Shown here in pieces: positions 1-8,447 of a DNA stretch of 64,000 nucleotides (position 1 is the stretch's first letter; each line of letters starts with the position of its first letter). Below the pieces are notes generated by a model. The model was not told the DNA's origin and searched no databases. It worked only from the letters and a program-made list of their open reading frames with translations. The DNA comes from Pantoea deleyi (GTDB taxonomy: Bacteria > Pseudomonadota > Gammaproteobacteria > Enterobacterales > Enterobacteriaceae), in assembly GCF_022647325.1 (NCBI RefSeq), contig NZ_CP071405.1, positions 3,596,001-3,660,000 on the forward strand, read 5' to 3'. Made by a program: the position numbers and the translations under genes.

Positions 1-1191
1 GATTCAGTACAGGCGGTTATACAGCGCAGCCGCCGTTACTTTTCCACCATTCCTGACGCCTTCATCCTCGCATTTAATAATCCTCCCATCCCAGGCCTTG
101 GCAGCGCCTCCGGATTCGCTTTTGAGTTGGTGGATGAGGAAAATCTTGGACATGAGGCGCTATTGAAAGCTCGCAATCAGCTTTTGTGGATAATGTATCG
201 AGAGCCTGAATTGTTCAGCGCCGTGCGTCCAGCGGGTGAGGAGGATGAGCCGGTCGAAAAACTTTCTATCAAAAATCTTATCGCACTGAGCAGTGGCGTG
301 AAAATAGAGGACATCACGTCAACCATACAGACAGCAATGAGCGGCAGTTGGATTGCCCAGACATCACAACAAGGACACAATAAAAAAATCATTGTGATGG
401 GGGACGCCCGCTGGCGGATGCTGCCTCAGAATATCGGTCAGTGGTATGTACGTAACAGTAATAATCAGATGGTATCGGTTTCTACTCTGACTGATCTGCA
501 TTGGGGGAAAGCTGCCAAGTTGCTGGAGCGCTATAATGGCTTTCCAGCAATAGAGTTACTGGGTGAGGCTACCGAAGGGCATACCACAGGTGAAGCGATG
601 CAGCGGATTAACCAACTGGCACATACGTTGCCAGCTGGTATTGTTTTACAATGGACCAGTCAGTCATTGCAGGAGCAGCAGGCCGGCCAGCATATTCTTG
701 AACTGATACTACTCTCTCTACTGGTTATCTGGCTGGCACTCGCAGCCCTTTATGAAAGCTGGAAAACACCATTGATTGTTCTTCTCTGTGCGCCATTAGG
801 AGTTTCCGGCGTGCTGCTGACAGCGTGGATAAGCCGCGCGGAGAATGATATCTACCTTCATCTGTCCGTGCTGGTCACCATGGGCTTAACTATCCGTAAC
901 GCTGTGATGCTGGTTGATGAGATGAACCGGCTGAGTGCTCGTAAAGGCTATAACATCTGCGATGTGATCCAATTGGCACTCGATAATAGAGTCAGACCGG
1001 TATTAATGACCTCTATCGCCTTTATTTCTGGCGTGATTCCGTTAGCTATCAGTAATAATGTTGGCAAACACGCTCAAAATAATTTAGGTATTCTACTCAT
1101 TGGCGGGTTATTTTCCTCTTCAAGCTTCATCTTTTATTATGCACCATTTTTATACTTTTTCGTCGTTGGGAAGAAAAAACGTTCTATTTAA
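1..1191 (+). CDS. RND-family efflux transporter, inner-membrane component (5' end missing)
   Basis: The frame is open from base 1, so only the C-terminal 396 codons of a protein of about 1,040 residues are present. The visible part runs colinear with AcrB/MdtF from the porter-domain motif IPGLGSASGF, through ERYNGFPAIELLG, to the last five membrane segments (QAGQHILELILLSLLVIW onward), and ends shortly after the last helix. It should export a substrate by proton antiport with a periplasmic adaptor and an outer-membrane channel. It lies 36 bp before a small-molecule operon on the same strand, so it probably exports that product. In the tenth helix the segment reads LTIRNAVMLVDE, where AcrB has a lysine (AKNAILIVEF) in its proton relay, so Arg replaces Lys here. 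Confidence 0.9.
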   Translation, partial: DSVQAVIQRSRRYFSTIPDAFILAFNNPPIPGLGSASGFAFELVDEENLGHEALLKARNQLLWIMYREPELFSAVRPAGEEDEPVEKLSIKNLIALSSGVKIEDITSTIQTAMSGSWIAQTSQQGHNKKIIVMGDARWRMLPQNIGQWYVRNSNNQMVSVSTLTDLHWGKAAKLLERYNGFPAIELLGEATEGHTTGEAMQRINQLAHTLPAGIVLQWTSQSLQEQQAGQHILELILLSLLVIWLALAALYESWKTPLIVLLCAPLGVSGVLLTAWISRAENDIYLHLSVLVTMGLTIRNAVMLVDEMNRLSARKGYNICDVIQLALDNRVRPVLMTSIAFISGVIPLAISNNVGKHAQNNLGILLIGGLFSSSSFIFYYAPFLYFFVVGKKKRSI

Positions 1192-1227
1192 ATTAATTGA
1201 TTTTTCTCACTTTGTTAAGGAAAAAAA

Positions 1228-1893
1228 ATGAAAGACTTACTCGTTGATATTGAACCCGAACGTTATGAAACATTTGCAGTAGAAGCGACATCACCGTGGA
1301 ACATCTATCTTAAACAAAGAATTCTTGAGGAAATTCCTGGCATTACATCAGATAAAAAAACATTGTTGGATGTGGGCATGGGAACTGGCCATATGCTTTT
1401 TGATCTTCTTAACAACGAAGAGCTTAGAAAATTCCATTTTCACGGTGTCGACGTGGACCCGCGCATGGTTGAATTTTGTCAGAAAAAAATATCTGCCTGG
1501 AAGAATGATACCAAAATTACTGTACTGGAAGGGAATGTCAGCGCTCTGCCTTATGGGAACCGTAGCTTTTCGCTTATTTATGCTCGTTCAGTTATTCATC
1601 ACTGGGCTGAGCCGGAAAAAGGATTACAGGAATTATGCCGGGTATTAGACAAAGGCGGTATCGTTATTATCCATGAACCATTGGCCGATGCAGAGAAAGC
1701 TGCACTGCAGACATTTAATAGTGCGCGCCTCAAATATGGTATAGGTGAAATGACCACGGATGAAAAATATACCTTGTCGCAGATTAATCAACTGATGAAG
1801 GCTTGTGAGTCGGAAGAGATCGATTATCTTGTTCTGCCGGGCAGCGGGATAGCAGCTCTTGGATGCGAAATTCTGATACGCAGGAGAAACTGA
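1228..1893 (+). CDS. Class I SAM-dependent methyltransferase
   Basis: This 221-residue protein has the SAM-binding motif I LDVGMGTGHM (residues about 47-56), an acidic residue ending strand 2 (HGVDVDPRMVEF) and the Methyltransf_11-type stretch ARSVIHHWAEPEKGLQELCRVLDKGG. It probably methylates an intermediate of the metabolite made by this operon; the substrate is unknown. The start is fixed by TAAGG at 1216-1220, about 7 nt upstream. Its TGA stop overlaps the ATG of the adenylating enzyme by one base (TGATG), indicating translational coupling. A generic housekeeping methyltransferase is possible, but the packed operon argues for a biosynthetic role. Confidence 0.85.
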   Translation: MKDLLVDIEPERYETFAVEATSPWNIYLKQRILEEIPGITSDKKTLLDVGMGTGHMLFDLLNNEELRKFHFHGVDVDPRMVEFCQKKISAWKNDTKITVLEGNVSALPYGNRSFSLIYARSVIHHWAEPEKGLQELCRVLDKGGIVIIHEPLADAEKAALQTFNSARLKYGIGEMTTDEKYTLSQINQLMKACESEEIDYLVLPGSGIAALGCEILIRRRN

Positions 1894-3089
1894 TGAGAAG
1901 TTACGACCATCAGCCGACATTCGTCGAACAACACAATAGAATTTCCATCATCAGCGGTAGTACATTCCGTGACTATGAACATTTTGCCCGTTCAGTGCCC
2001 ATTAGCAAGCTAGTGAGAATGCATGAAGTAGAAGGAAAACAGGGTGACGACAGTAGCGCAAACCTGCCCTCGCTTATTGGTGCCACCAGTGGCACCAGCG
2101 GAAAAATGAAGCCTGTACGCATCCAGTTAAAAAATGGCGGTTGCTCGGTTTCTGCAAGCGAGCGCAACTTTATTTATCATTTGCGCGAACGTCGGGTGTT
2201 CTTCCCGCAAGACGTGGTAGGTAACTTGTTTACCATTAATTTATTCTCCACTCTGCACCAGTCAGCCTGTGATATCGTCAAATACTGCCAAGGCAGCATC
2301 GTGCCGGTGGGCGATATTGCGATGCTGACCCGAGATCATTTTCTGTTCCTGCAGGAAGTGGAGCTCAGCGTGCTGTTCGGTGTTCCCGCTACCATCATCC
2401 AGTTTGTCGAAGCTATGCTCAGCAATAAGGTGCCGATTGGTATTAAGAAAATAGTGTTTACCGGAGAAACTTTGCGGCCAAGCCAGGCTGAGTGGCTGCG
2501 CAGCAGACTTGGGAGAACATTATCGATTGTGGGTCTGTATGGCTTATCCGAGTGCGGATTTCTTGGCCTGACGGATGCGCAAGACTGCGATGAGTATACA
2601 CTATTCAATGATGACTTCTTTTTTGAGCAGGACCCTGTACACGGGCTTCTGGTGACCTCCTTAGATCCCTCTGCAAAAAACCGACTTATACGCTATCCAA
2701 CCGGTGATGGTGTTGAACTGACATTCCATAACAAACAACTGAAAATGCGAATCATGGCTCGCAAAGACCTGTTGTTCAATTTTGTCGGCAATCTGATAAG
2801 CGTTGAGAGTATTGCCGCAACTGTGGCGGAAAGTATACCTGAGAGCTTCATCCAACTCGTTATTCGTTCGGAAAAGGGGCAGCAGGAATTACTGCTGGTT
2901 AATGTAGCCGGGAAGAATCTTCAAACGCAGCAATTAGAGCTTATAGCGCAGAAGCTTCGCGCTCGTCCGGAACTGGCCGAGGTCTATCAAAAGCAGCGAG
3001 GCAGGCTGGAAGTGCATTCGGTTGCTGAAAATGCGTTCGTTCTGTCAGCCAGAGGAAAGCTTCAGTTTGTTGTTGATGAGAGAGAATAA
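1893..3089 (+). CDS. Compact AMP-forming acyl/aminoacyl-adenylating enzyme
   Basis: This 398-residue ANL-superfamily enzyme activates a carboxylic acid as an acyl-adenylate. Visible motifs in order are the phosphate loop TSGTSGKMK (residues 65-73), the A5-like YGLSECGF, the A7-like RYPTGDG, the A8 hinge region RKDLLFNFVGN and a C-terminal A10-like SARGKLQF with the expected catalytic lysine. At under 400 residues it is shorter than NRPS adenylation domains or acyl-CoA ligases (about 500-550), closer to PaaK/LuxE-like or stand-alone compact ligases. An in-frame start 30 bp upstream exists, but AGGAG at 1882-1886 fits the ATG at 1893. No carrier-protein gene is seen nearby, so the acceptor is unknown. 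Confidence 0.8.
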   Translation: MRSYDHQPTFVEQHNRISIISGSTFRDYEHFARSVPISKLVRMHEVEGKQGDDSSANLPSLIGATSGTSGKMKPVRIQLKNGGCSVSASERNFIYHLRERRVFFPQDVVGNLFTINLFSTLHQSACDIVKYCQGSIVPVGDIAMLTRDHFLFLQEVELSVLFGVPATIIQFVEAMLSNKVPIGIKKIVFTGETLRPSQAEWLRSRLGRTLSIVGLYGLSECGFLGLTDAQDCDEYTLFNDDFFFEQDPVHGLLVTSLDPSAKNRLIRYPTGDGVELTFHNKQLKMRIMARKDLLFNFVGNLISVESIAATVAESIPESFIQLVIRSEKGQQELLLVNVAGKNLQTQQLELIAQKLRARPELAEVYQKQRGRLEVHSVAENAFVLSARGKLQFVVDERE

Positions 3090-3093
3090 ACCA

Positions 3094-3912
3094 ATGTTCG
3101 ATACAATTTTGTCCCGCATTTATGAAGCTATTCACTGGTCGATGAGCGACAGTGATGGATTGTCCACGGATTTCTACTACCGAGTGAAAGCGATCCGCCA
3201 AGACCTTTTGGTAATGTATAAAACTAATGTCACCGAATGCCAGGATTTCTTACGTCAGAACGAGGAAGCTTTTCGCCAGTTAGATGAAAAGATCATTACT
3301 TATGAAAAGCAGCATGAAACCACTATATCCCAACTGATGAGCGGTCAGTCCCAGTTGAGCGATGAGGCTTTAGAGGAAGCACTGCAGAGTAAAGAAACCT
3401 TTATTGAGCTTTATCGCTCGCTCTATTTTGCTGAACGCAGGCTGCTGACGAAAGATCCGCAGCACCTTTGCCATGTTGGCTGTGGGCCAATGCCAGCGTC
3501 TATCCTGATGTGGATGAAATACACCGCGGCTAATATAACGGCGATAGATTTTGACGGGCAAGCAATTGCCTGCGCAAAGGTAGTATTTGAACAGTGGCGT
3601 CATACCAAAAATATTCCGGCTGATCGTGCGAATTTTCTTACCCTGCCTGGGGAAGAGGTGGACTACCGTAATATGGATGTGATTGTGATTTCTGCTTCCA
3701 TCCTTAATAAGGAAAACGTTTATGCCGCGATTCTGGCCACTGCTAACCGCGAGGTTACGGTCATTGAACGCACCCCTAATTTCCTTTATAACCAGGCTTT
3801 CACAACACCTGCAGGGTTCGAAGCATTTCGTCTCGGAGGGGAGGCGCGCGATAACGTTAATCTTCAATCCTATCAATTCACACCACTTTCGGGAGTTACC
3901 CATGGAAAATGA
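3094..3912 (+). CDS. Nicotianamine-synthase-like SAM-dependent enzyme
   Basis: This 272-residue protein has a helical N-terminal half (coiled-coil-like around residues 45-100) followed by a Rossmann SAM-binding domain with motif HVGCGPMPASILMW (about 127-140) and NITAIDFDGQAI. The GxGPxP form of the loop and the overall length resemble nicotianamine synthase and the staphylopine synthase CntL, which transfer the aminobutyrate part of SAM rather than methyl. I infer an aminobutyrate- or methyl-transfer reaction. The start at 3094 lies 4 bp after the adenylating enzyme stop; a longer in-frame start at 3022 would overlap that gene heavily and is less likely. It overlaps the next gene by 11 bp. 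Confidence 0.6.
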   Translation: MFDTILSRIYEAIHWSMSDSDGLSTDFYYRVKAIRQDLLVMYKTNVTECQDFLRQNEEAFRQLDEKIITYEKQHETTISQLMSGQSQLSDEALEEALQSKETFIELYRSLYFAERRLLTKDPQHLCHVGCGPMPASILMWMKYTAANITAIDFDGQAIACAKVVFEQWRHTKNIPADRANFLTLPGEEVDYRNMDVIVISASILNKENVYAAILATANREVTVIERTPNFLYNQAFTTPAGFEAFRLGGEARDNVNLQSYQFTPLSGVTHGK

Positions 3913-4963
3913 TGTGCTTGACCGCTACGACCTTGACAATAATACACTGTTCATTCGCGAGGAAAACATTTTGCAGTTGGCGCACAGCCTTCACTATTTG
4001 CAAAATGTATGGTTTACACTTAGCGGCGAGGTGCTATCTCTGACAGAGATGGACAGACGCGTTGCGATCGCCAGCGAAGCGCTGCGCCAACAGGAGCGTG
4101 TGGCGCGAATTGCGTCAACGTGGAAGTCACTTCAGAACGTGATCCAGCTGGACGTCATTCAGCGCTTTATGCTGCTAATAATGCAAAGCGAGCCACATGT
4201 TGCCGACACATCATATAGCTGTGAAGCGGATAGGCTGCAGCATGAATTGACCACCGTACTTTTGCTTCCCTGGCTTATAGAACTGGCCCGCAACCCGCAG
4301 AAAATATGTTTGCTGCCCACGCTTAGTAGCTGTCAGGCTTACAGTCGCTGGTTCAGCAGCACACTCAGCGAATACCAGCCACAGGAGAACGATATCAGCT
4401 ATATGATGTCACTGCTGCTGGGGGGGTTTGGCATCGTTGCACCAACAACAGCAACGGTACGATTTATTGCAAGCACAAAAAATAGCCTGAATTATGCGTT
4501 GATTGGCGCACTTTGCGCCGCTGGTCCTGCTCATCTGGGCGCCTGCCAGCGTGTCACGACGTTGCTAAGCTCTCTAGGCGATACACTGGAGCAAAGTGTG
4601 AGTGCAGCCGCTGAGGTTTACTGTGCCAACCGTCCTTGGCCGGGATTTGGGCATCCGGTGATGCCGCGCGATACTCGCGTCGATGCGTTCTTCGAACACT
4701 ACACGCATGGATTTGGCAAGTATCAGGCTTTGTCAGAGCATATCAGTGCACAGAGCGGCGTTAACCCAAATGTAGATTACCTGATAGGTAGTGCCTGCAG
4801 TCGGTGGCACGTAGCTCCTGAGGTTGCAGTGCTGGTCTTCTTCGTTTGTCGAGTACCGATATTGCTGGGGCACTACCGTTTGCGTTATCACACGCACTCG
4901 TTTGGTATGAGTTCCAGTGAATTACGCGACAAGTACAAAGCGCTGCCAAAACACTGGCTATAA
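3902..4963 (+). CDS. Citrate-synthase-like condensing enzyme
   Basis: This 353-residue protein has the citrate synthase signature residues in the right order: a His in GPAHLGACQRV (His211, matching the HGGAN histidine), a second His in PGFGHPVMPRDTR (His251) and an Asp in NPNVDYLIGSA (Asp292). This suggests an aldol-type condensation of an acyl-CoA with an oxoacid, giving a citrate-like tricarboxylate or an alkylated homologue. It is shorter than GltA (about 430) and divergent at the N-terminus, so the substrates are probably not acetyl-CoA and oxaloacetate. The ATG at 3902 is preferred over one 180 bp upstream inside the previous gene. It is followed after 8 bp by the hotdog-fold gene. Confidence 0.75.
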   Translation: MENDVLDRYDLDNNTLFIREENILQLAHSLHYLQNVWFTLSGEVLSLTEMDRRVAIASEALRQQERVARIASTWKSLQNVIQLDVIQRFMLLIMQSEPHVADTSYSCEADRLQHELTTVLLLPWLIELARNPQKICLLPTLSSCQAYSRWFSSTLSEYQPQENDISYMMSLLLGGFGIVAPTTATVRFIASTKNSLNYALIGALCAAGPAHLGACQRVTTLLSSLGDTLEQSVSAAAEVYCANRPWPGFGHPVMPRDTRVDAFFEHYTHGFGKYQALSEHISAQSGVNPNVDYLIGSACSRWHVAPEVAVLVFFVCRVPILLGHYRLRYHTHSFGMSSSELRDKYKALPKHWL

Positions 4964-4971
4964 GGGACGAT

Positions 4972-5694
4972 ATGGAAAACAAGTTCCTAACAATATGTTC
5001 ACCGCTTGATTCAGCAGCTACCGCGAGCGCAAAGCTAACGCACTGGAAAGGCTATAAAAACCATCAGAGCGTTAGCCTATTGCTGGAAGCAATACATCAG
5101 TTCGCTGTACGTTACGCAACCTCACAATTCCCATGCACGCCTGCGCAGCGATATTTGCCAGCAATGATAGAATATTTTGAGAGTGAAACGGAATTGACTG
5201 AAGAGCAATTAGTGCTGGAAGGCGATATTGAGATTCAGCACGTTAGCGTGCGTGTTATTTGCCGTGCCTGGTCGGATAACAGCCGCGATCGGCTGGTGGC
5301 TGAGGCTGCAATGATTGTTCATCCTGTATCACTGCCAATAAAGTTCACCTCGCCTGCTGCAGAAGATTCGGCGATTCCGTTATGGGAGATCCTTAGTCAA
5401 AATACGAAGTATTGCGAATTCCGACTCAATGGTAGCAACCCTTTATTTAGCGAGCACTTCACAGGCAACCCGGTGTGCCCAGGCTCACTTCTGATAGACT
5501 TACTGCTCTCAACACTGCTACACCCTACTAAGCGACAGACCTTAAAACTGAAAAAGGTAAAATTCCTCAGAGCAGTTCTTCCTGAAACAATATATCGCCT
5601 GACGCTCGGCTCGGCTGAGGGCTCTCAGACGAACACCTTTATCATTACCGCTGAAAAAGGTGAACGTCATGTCAGTGGCAGTTATTTGTTATAA
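4972..5694 (+). CDS. Hotdog-fold FabZ/FabA-like protein
   Basis: This 240-residue protein has a C-terminal half with the FabZ/FabA dehydratase pattern SEHFTGNPVCPGSLLIDLLL (residues about 161-180), where the family consensus is GHFPxxPVxPGVLxIE. The His of HF is kept, but the later Glu is replaced by Asp (LLID). The N-terminal half shows no clear motif and may be a degenerate second hotdog. It may dehydrate or hydrolyse an acyl thioester in the pathway. The start follows the citrate-synthase-like stop by 8 bp, with an AAGGGA ribosome-binding site overlapping that stop. Whether it is catalytic is uncertain. Confidence 0.65.
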   Translation: MENKFLTICSPLDSAATASAKLTHWKGYKNHQSVSLLLEAIHQFAVRYATSQFPCTPAQRYLPAMIEYFESETELTEEQLVLEGDIEIQHVSVRVICRAWSDNSRDRLVAEAAMIVHPVSLPIKFTSPAAEDSAIPLWEILSQNTKYCEFRLNGSNPLFSEHFTGNPVCPGSLLIDLLLSTLLHPTKRQTLKLKKVKFLRAVLPETIYRLTLGSAEGSQTNTFIITAEKGERHVSGSYLL

Positions 5695-5706
5695 AAAGGT
5701 GGCGTT

Positions 5707-6306
5707 ATGAATCGTCTGTTTAAAGTCGTCCTGTCTTTTGTTCCGTGGAGCGTTTACTCATGGGTGATGAATACATCATTATCCTTTCGCGATAAGTTTA
5801 CACTGTGGTGCTTGCTATTTATCTTTATTGTCACAATTAACCGCCATCTATTGCTGCAAGGAGAGGCAATTACACTCGCGAACCTATTCAGCTTTGTTTT
5901 TATTTTCGTGAACTATCAGTTTAATCTGATACCGCTGCTACTGCGCTATCCGGCCAGCCTATGTTATCTATTGCTGGCGCTAGTTGCTGGGGGTAGTCTA
6001 ATTCTAAAAAAACCTTTTACTATAAAGTTTGCAGGGGATTCTTTGCCGGAAGACAAGAAGCGCCATATAATATTTTACCTAATTAATCGAAATATCACGA
6101 TGGTCTGGCTGGGAGTTTTCATTATCAACTGCGCGCTGAATTTTCACTATAGCTGGTCACTAAATCTTAGGCTTGTATCTTTATCTCTAGTTATACTGGC
6201 ACTTCTGGCTTCACATTATTTCCCAAAGATAATGCGTGATCACTACAGAAAACGTTTTCAATCTTCCGCCACCTCTTTTCCATACCAAGATAACCGAGGA
6301 AAATAA
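5707..6306 (+). CDS. Small polytopic membrane protein of the metabolite operon
   Basis: This 199-residue protein has about five hydrophobic segments (near residues 30-50, 55-75, 80-97, 130-148 and 152-170), with a polar loop around KKPFTIKFAGDSLPEDKKRH and a basic C-terminal tail. I do not recognise a functional family. The loop loosely resembles uncharacterised inner-membrane proteins carrying a PFT-xx-(Y/F)A motif. It follows the hotdog gene by 12 bp with a strong AAAAGGTGG site, and is followed directly by another membrane protein. A role in self-protection or transport of the operon's product is plausible but unproven. Confidence 0.6.
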   Translation: MNRLFKVVLSFVPWSVYSWVMNTSLSFRDKFTLWCLLFIFIVTINRHLLLQGEAITLANLFSFVFIFVNYQFNLIPLLLRYPASLCYLLLALVAGGSLILKKPFTIKFAGDSLPEDKKRHIIFYLINRNITMVWLGVFIINCALNFHYSWSLNLRLVSLSLVILALLASHYFPKIMRDHYRKRFQSSATSFPYQDNRGK

Positions 6307-6307
6307 T

Positions 6308-6823
6308 ATGACTGTTGCTCAGATTATTAAAGATACGCCCGTCTGGGTCTGGATCTTACTTATTTTTCTGATTAAACGTGGAATAACCGCGCTCTCCGAT
6401 CGCGAAATGCGCATAGAACGGCTATTTATATTGCCACTAGTATTTCTTGTCTGGGGCATCTATAGCGTGATCCATGAAACGGCGGCATCAGATGCATCCC
6501 TAGTGTTTATGCTGGTCGGGCTGATTGTAGGCATTGGCATAGGATGGCTTCTGTGGAATTCGCAGCCCAGACTGCGAAATGGGGCAGAGGAAAACACGAT
6601 AATACGGGCAGGTACACCACTAACGTTAATTTTTATTGTACTGCTATTTATTGTAAAATTTGCTCTTACGGCCTCTCTGGCCATATGGCCAGTGCTCTTT
6701 AATTCGTTACATTACAATTTACTTTTCGGTCTGTTAAGCGGGTTGTTGGATGGTATATTCTGGGGAGGTACGTTGAATTTGTATATCTCATGGTATCGCG
6801 CCAAAAAGAAAGTGGCGTACTGA
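6308..6823 (+). CDS. Small polytopic membrane protein, possibly DUF6622-like
   Basis: This 171-residue protein has about five hydrophobic stretches, starting with TPVWVWILLIFLIKRGI and including a glycine-rich helix (LVGLIVGIGIGWLLW). The opening pattern and the GITALSDREMRIERLF segment recall the uncharacterised DUF6622 family; this is from memory. The chosen ATG at 6308 has GAGGAAA upstream and follows the previous stop by one base; a longer start at 6236 would overlap that gene. It is the last gene of the cargo operon, and stem-loops follow at 6874-6963. Confidence 0.6.
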   Translation: MTVAQIIKDTPVWVWILLIFLIKRGITALSDREMRIERLFILPLVFLVWGIYSVIHETAASDASLVFMLVGLIVGIGIGWLLWNSQPRLRNGAEENTIIRAGTPLTLIFIVLLFIVKFALTASLAIWPVLFNSLHYNLLFGLLSGLLDGIFWGGTLNLYISWYRAKKKVAY

Positions 6824-7355
6824 ATTCCACATGATAGGATGCCATTTAGGTTCGGTCTTGATCCAACCGAAAAAGGCGCATAAGCCATTTGCTACGGGCT
6901 AATTGAGTACATATGCGCCTAAAGTATGTTGCGGAGTTTATATTTTCTTAAAATATAAACTCCCGTATTATTTGGCTAATATGAGCGGCTCAATTAAGTT
7001 CCAAAAAGGAAAACAACATACACGGTTACGCATTCAATCAATCCCTTTAGCTGGCGCAGACGCGAAACAGCGCCTTATGCCCGGCGTAGCCGGTTACAGA
7101 CATATAAATTGCTCTATATCATACCTTTACCTGAACAGCCAGCGTGGTCACAGCAATGATAACAGCTCACGACACCCCCTTTTAACCCCGGTGAGCGGGT
7201 TTTACGGCGCTTGCGACGCAAGGGGCGTGATTTCCGGAGCCATAGCGGCAGCAGCTTGCTACTCACGCGTAAGGGTGTTCATCAATAATTTCAGTAACAA
7301 ACACAGAACTTAACACGCTAGCTACTAACTTCCCGTTATAATTTTTTTAAGATAG
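6824..7355. other. Gene-free region with nested inverted repeats after the metabolite operon
   Basis: I see no convincing gene here. Three inverted repeats follow the operon: a 6-bp pair around 6851-6870, a pair of 9-bp arms (AGGCGCATA ... TATGCGCCT) at 6874-6882 and 6912-6920, and a stem with about 14-bp arms and a 3-nt loop at 6933-6963. The last may end the operon transcript, although it lacks a run of T. An open frame at 6903-7313 has no ribosome-binding site, odd composition and no recognisable motif, so I treat it as chance. The segment 7170-7300 is GC-richer than its surroundings and unexplained. Confidence 0.5.
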
Positions 7356-8234
7356 TTAGAAGCCGCGGTAATGAGGCAAGTATCCCCATGTTTTTGAATG
7401 CTCTAAATCGAATAAGTACTTTGCAGAATCAGAGCTTAAATAACTATAGGCTTCTTCATACAATAATTCGACTCCTTTGTCATTAATGGTAATATTTGAA
7501 ACAGGGAATTGAATAATGCCAGTAGACGAACGGTTAATTGCAATCCATTCCTCGCCTTCCATCTGATCGCTTGGGAGGGTGAGGTAAGAATACAATATAT
7601 CTTCTATTGGGATATTGAAGTTCAGAGATATGGAGCCGTAGCCGCCTTTATCATTAGCGTCGGTGAAAGAATTTGCCACATCCATCTGTAGAGGTATTTT
7701 TTCGTAACCAAGGATATTTGCTGATGCTTTATAAAACATCAGCAAGCTACTATAGTTCATTCCATTAATACCGAATTTAGATACTCTGATTCCTTTACTT
7801 AAATGATGTGGTCTTGCTGTGCAACGAATGTCGCGCCTTAAGTTAACATGAGTAACTCCTGCGGAATTTAAAAGCTTTTGTTTATTTTCGTAGATTTCAC
7901 ATAGCTCATCAATGATTTCTTTTTGTTGTAACTGGCTTAGAGATGCTAATAACTCTTCAACATTGCCATCATTCCTAAAGCGGGAATAGATCCTGTCATT
8001 TTCAATAGGTAATTTAAGGCCGTAAAATAATGCTGAAATGAACTTCAATAATATTGCATACCCGTTTCCTTTTTTACAGCAAAAGCCAGTGATAAATTTA
8101 TATTGATCTGTTTTGCTTCCATAACCAATGCAAGCAGCAAGGATTTCATTTCCTATGCGAATCTTTGGATTAACCAGGCTTCTATCCAGCTCAAAGGTTT
8201 TAAATGATTCCATTTCCATTCCAGTCCAGTTCAT
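7356..8234 (-). CDS. Uncharacterised AT-rich orphan protein, possible ADP-ribosyltransferase-like fold
   Basis: This 292-residue protein has no signal peptide or membrane segment. The central part contains THVNLRRDIR, and about 80-100 residues later comes GGYGSISLNFNIPIEDILYS followed by MEGEEWIAINRSS. The arrangement of an early Arg, a beta-rich middle and a late ExE-type motif (GEEW) is loosely like mono-ADP-ribosyltransferases, but the middle Ser-Thr-Ser motif is not evident, so this is speculation. The gene is clearly AT-richer than the ICE backbone, stands alone and faces away from the next plus-strand gene at 8448. The start could be the ATG at 8234 or one a few codons inside (8219 or 8213). 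Confidence 0.6.
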   Translation of the reverse strand: MNWTGMEMESFKTFELDRSLVNPKIRIGNEILAACIGYGSKTDQYKFITGFCCKKGNGYAILLKFISALFYGLKLPIENDRIYSRFRNDGNVEELLASLSQLQQKEIIDELCEIYENKQKLLNSAGVTHVNLRRDIRCTARPHHLSKGIRVSKFGINGMNYSSLLMFYKASANILGYEKIPLQMDVANSFTDANDKGGYGSISLNFNIPIEDILYSYLTLPSDQMEGEEWIAINRSSTGIIQFPVSNITINDKGVELLYEEAYSYLSSDSAKYLFDLEHSKTWGYLPHYRGF

Positions 8235-8447
8235 ATGGCGAATAAGCTTTTATATAACTTATCCAGCTTATTCTGAGTGAGATAAATTTTGTAATTAATT
8301 GATAACTGTTTAGATCAAAAAGGATGAGTTTCGCCAGCTTAGCATTGAAAACCTAAGCGACGATAGTTATACAATAGCTTGCCAACTCAGCTGTCTTTCA
8401 AGTAATCTTGAGATTGGGTATTTATCATACTATCGGAGGCAAACCAT

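Noticed and set aside
1325..1648. Second-frame open reading in the methyltransferase gene
   Set aside because: Lies fully inside a gene with clear SAM-binding motifs and has no start signals of its own.
6903..7313. Open frame of 136 codons after the metabolite operon
   Set aside because: No ribosome-binding site, runs through strong inverted repeats, and shows no protein-like pattern.
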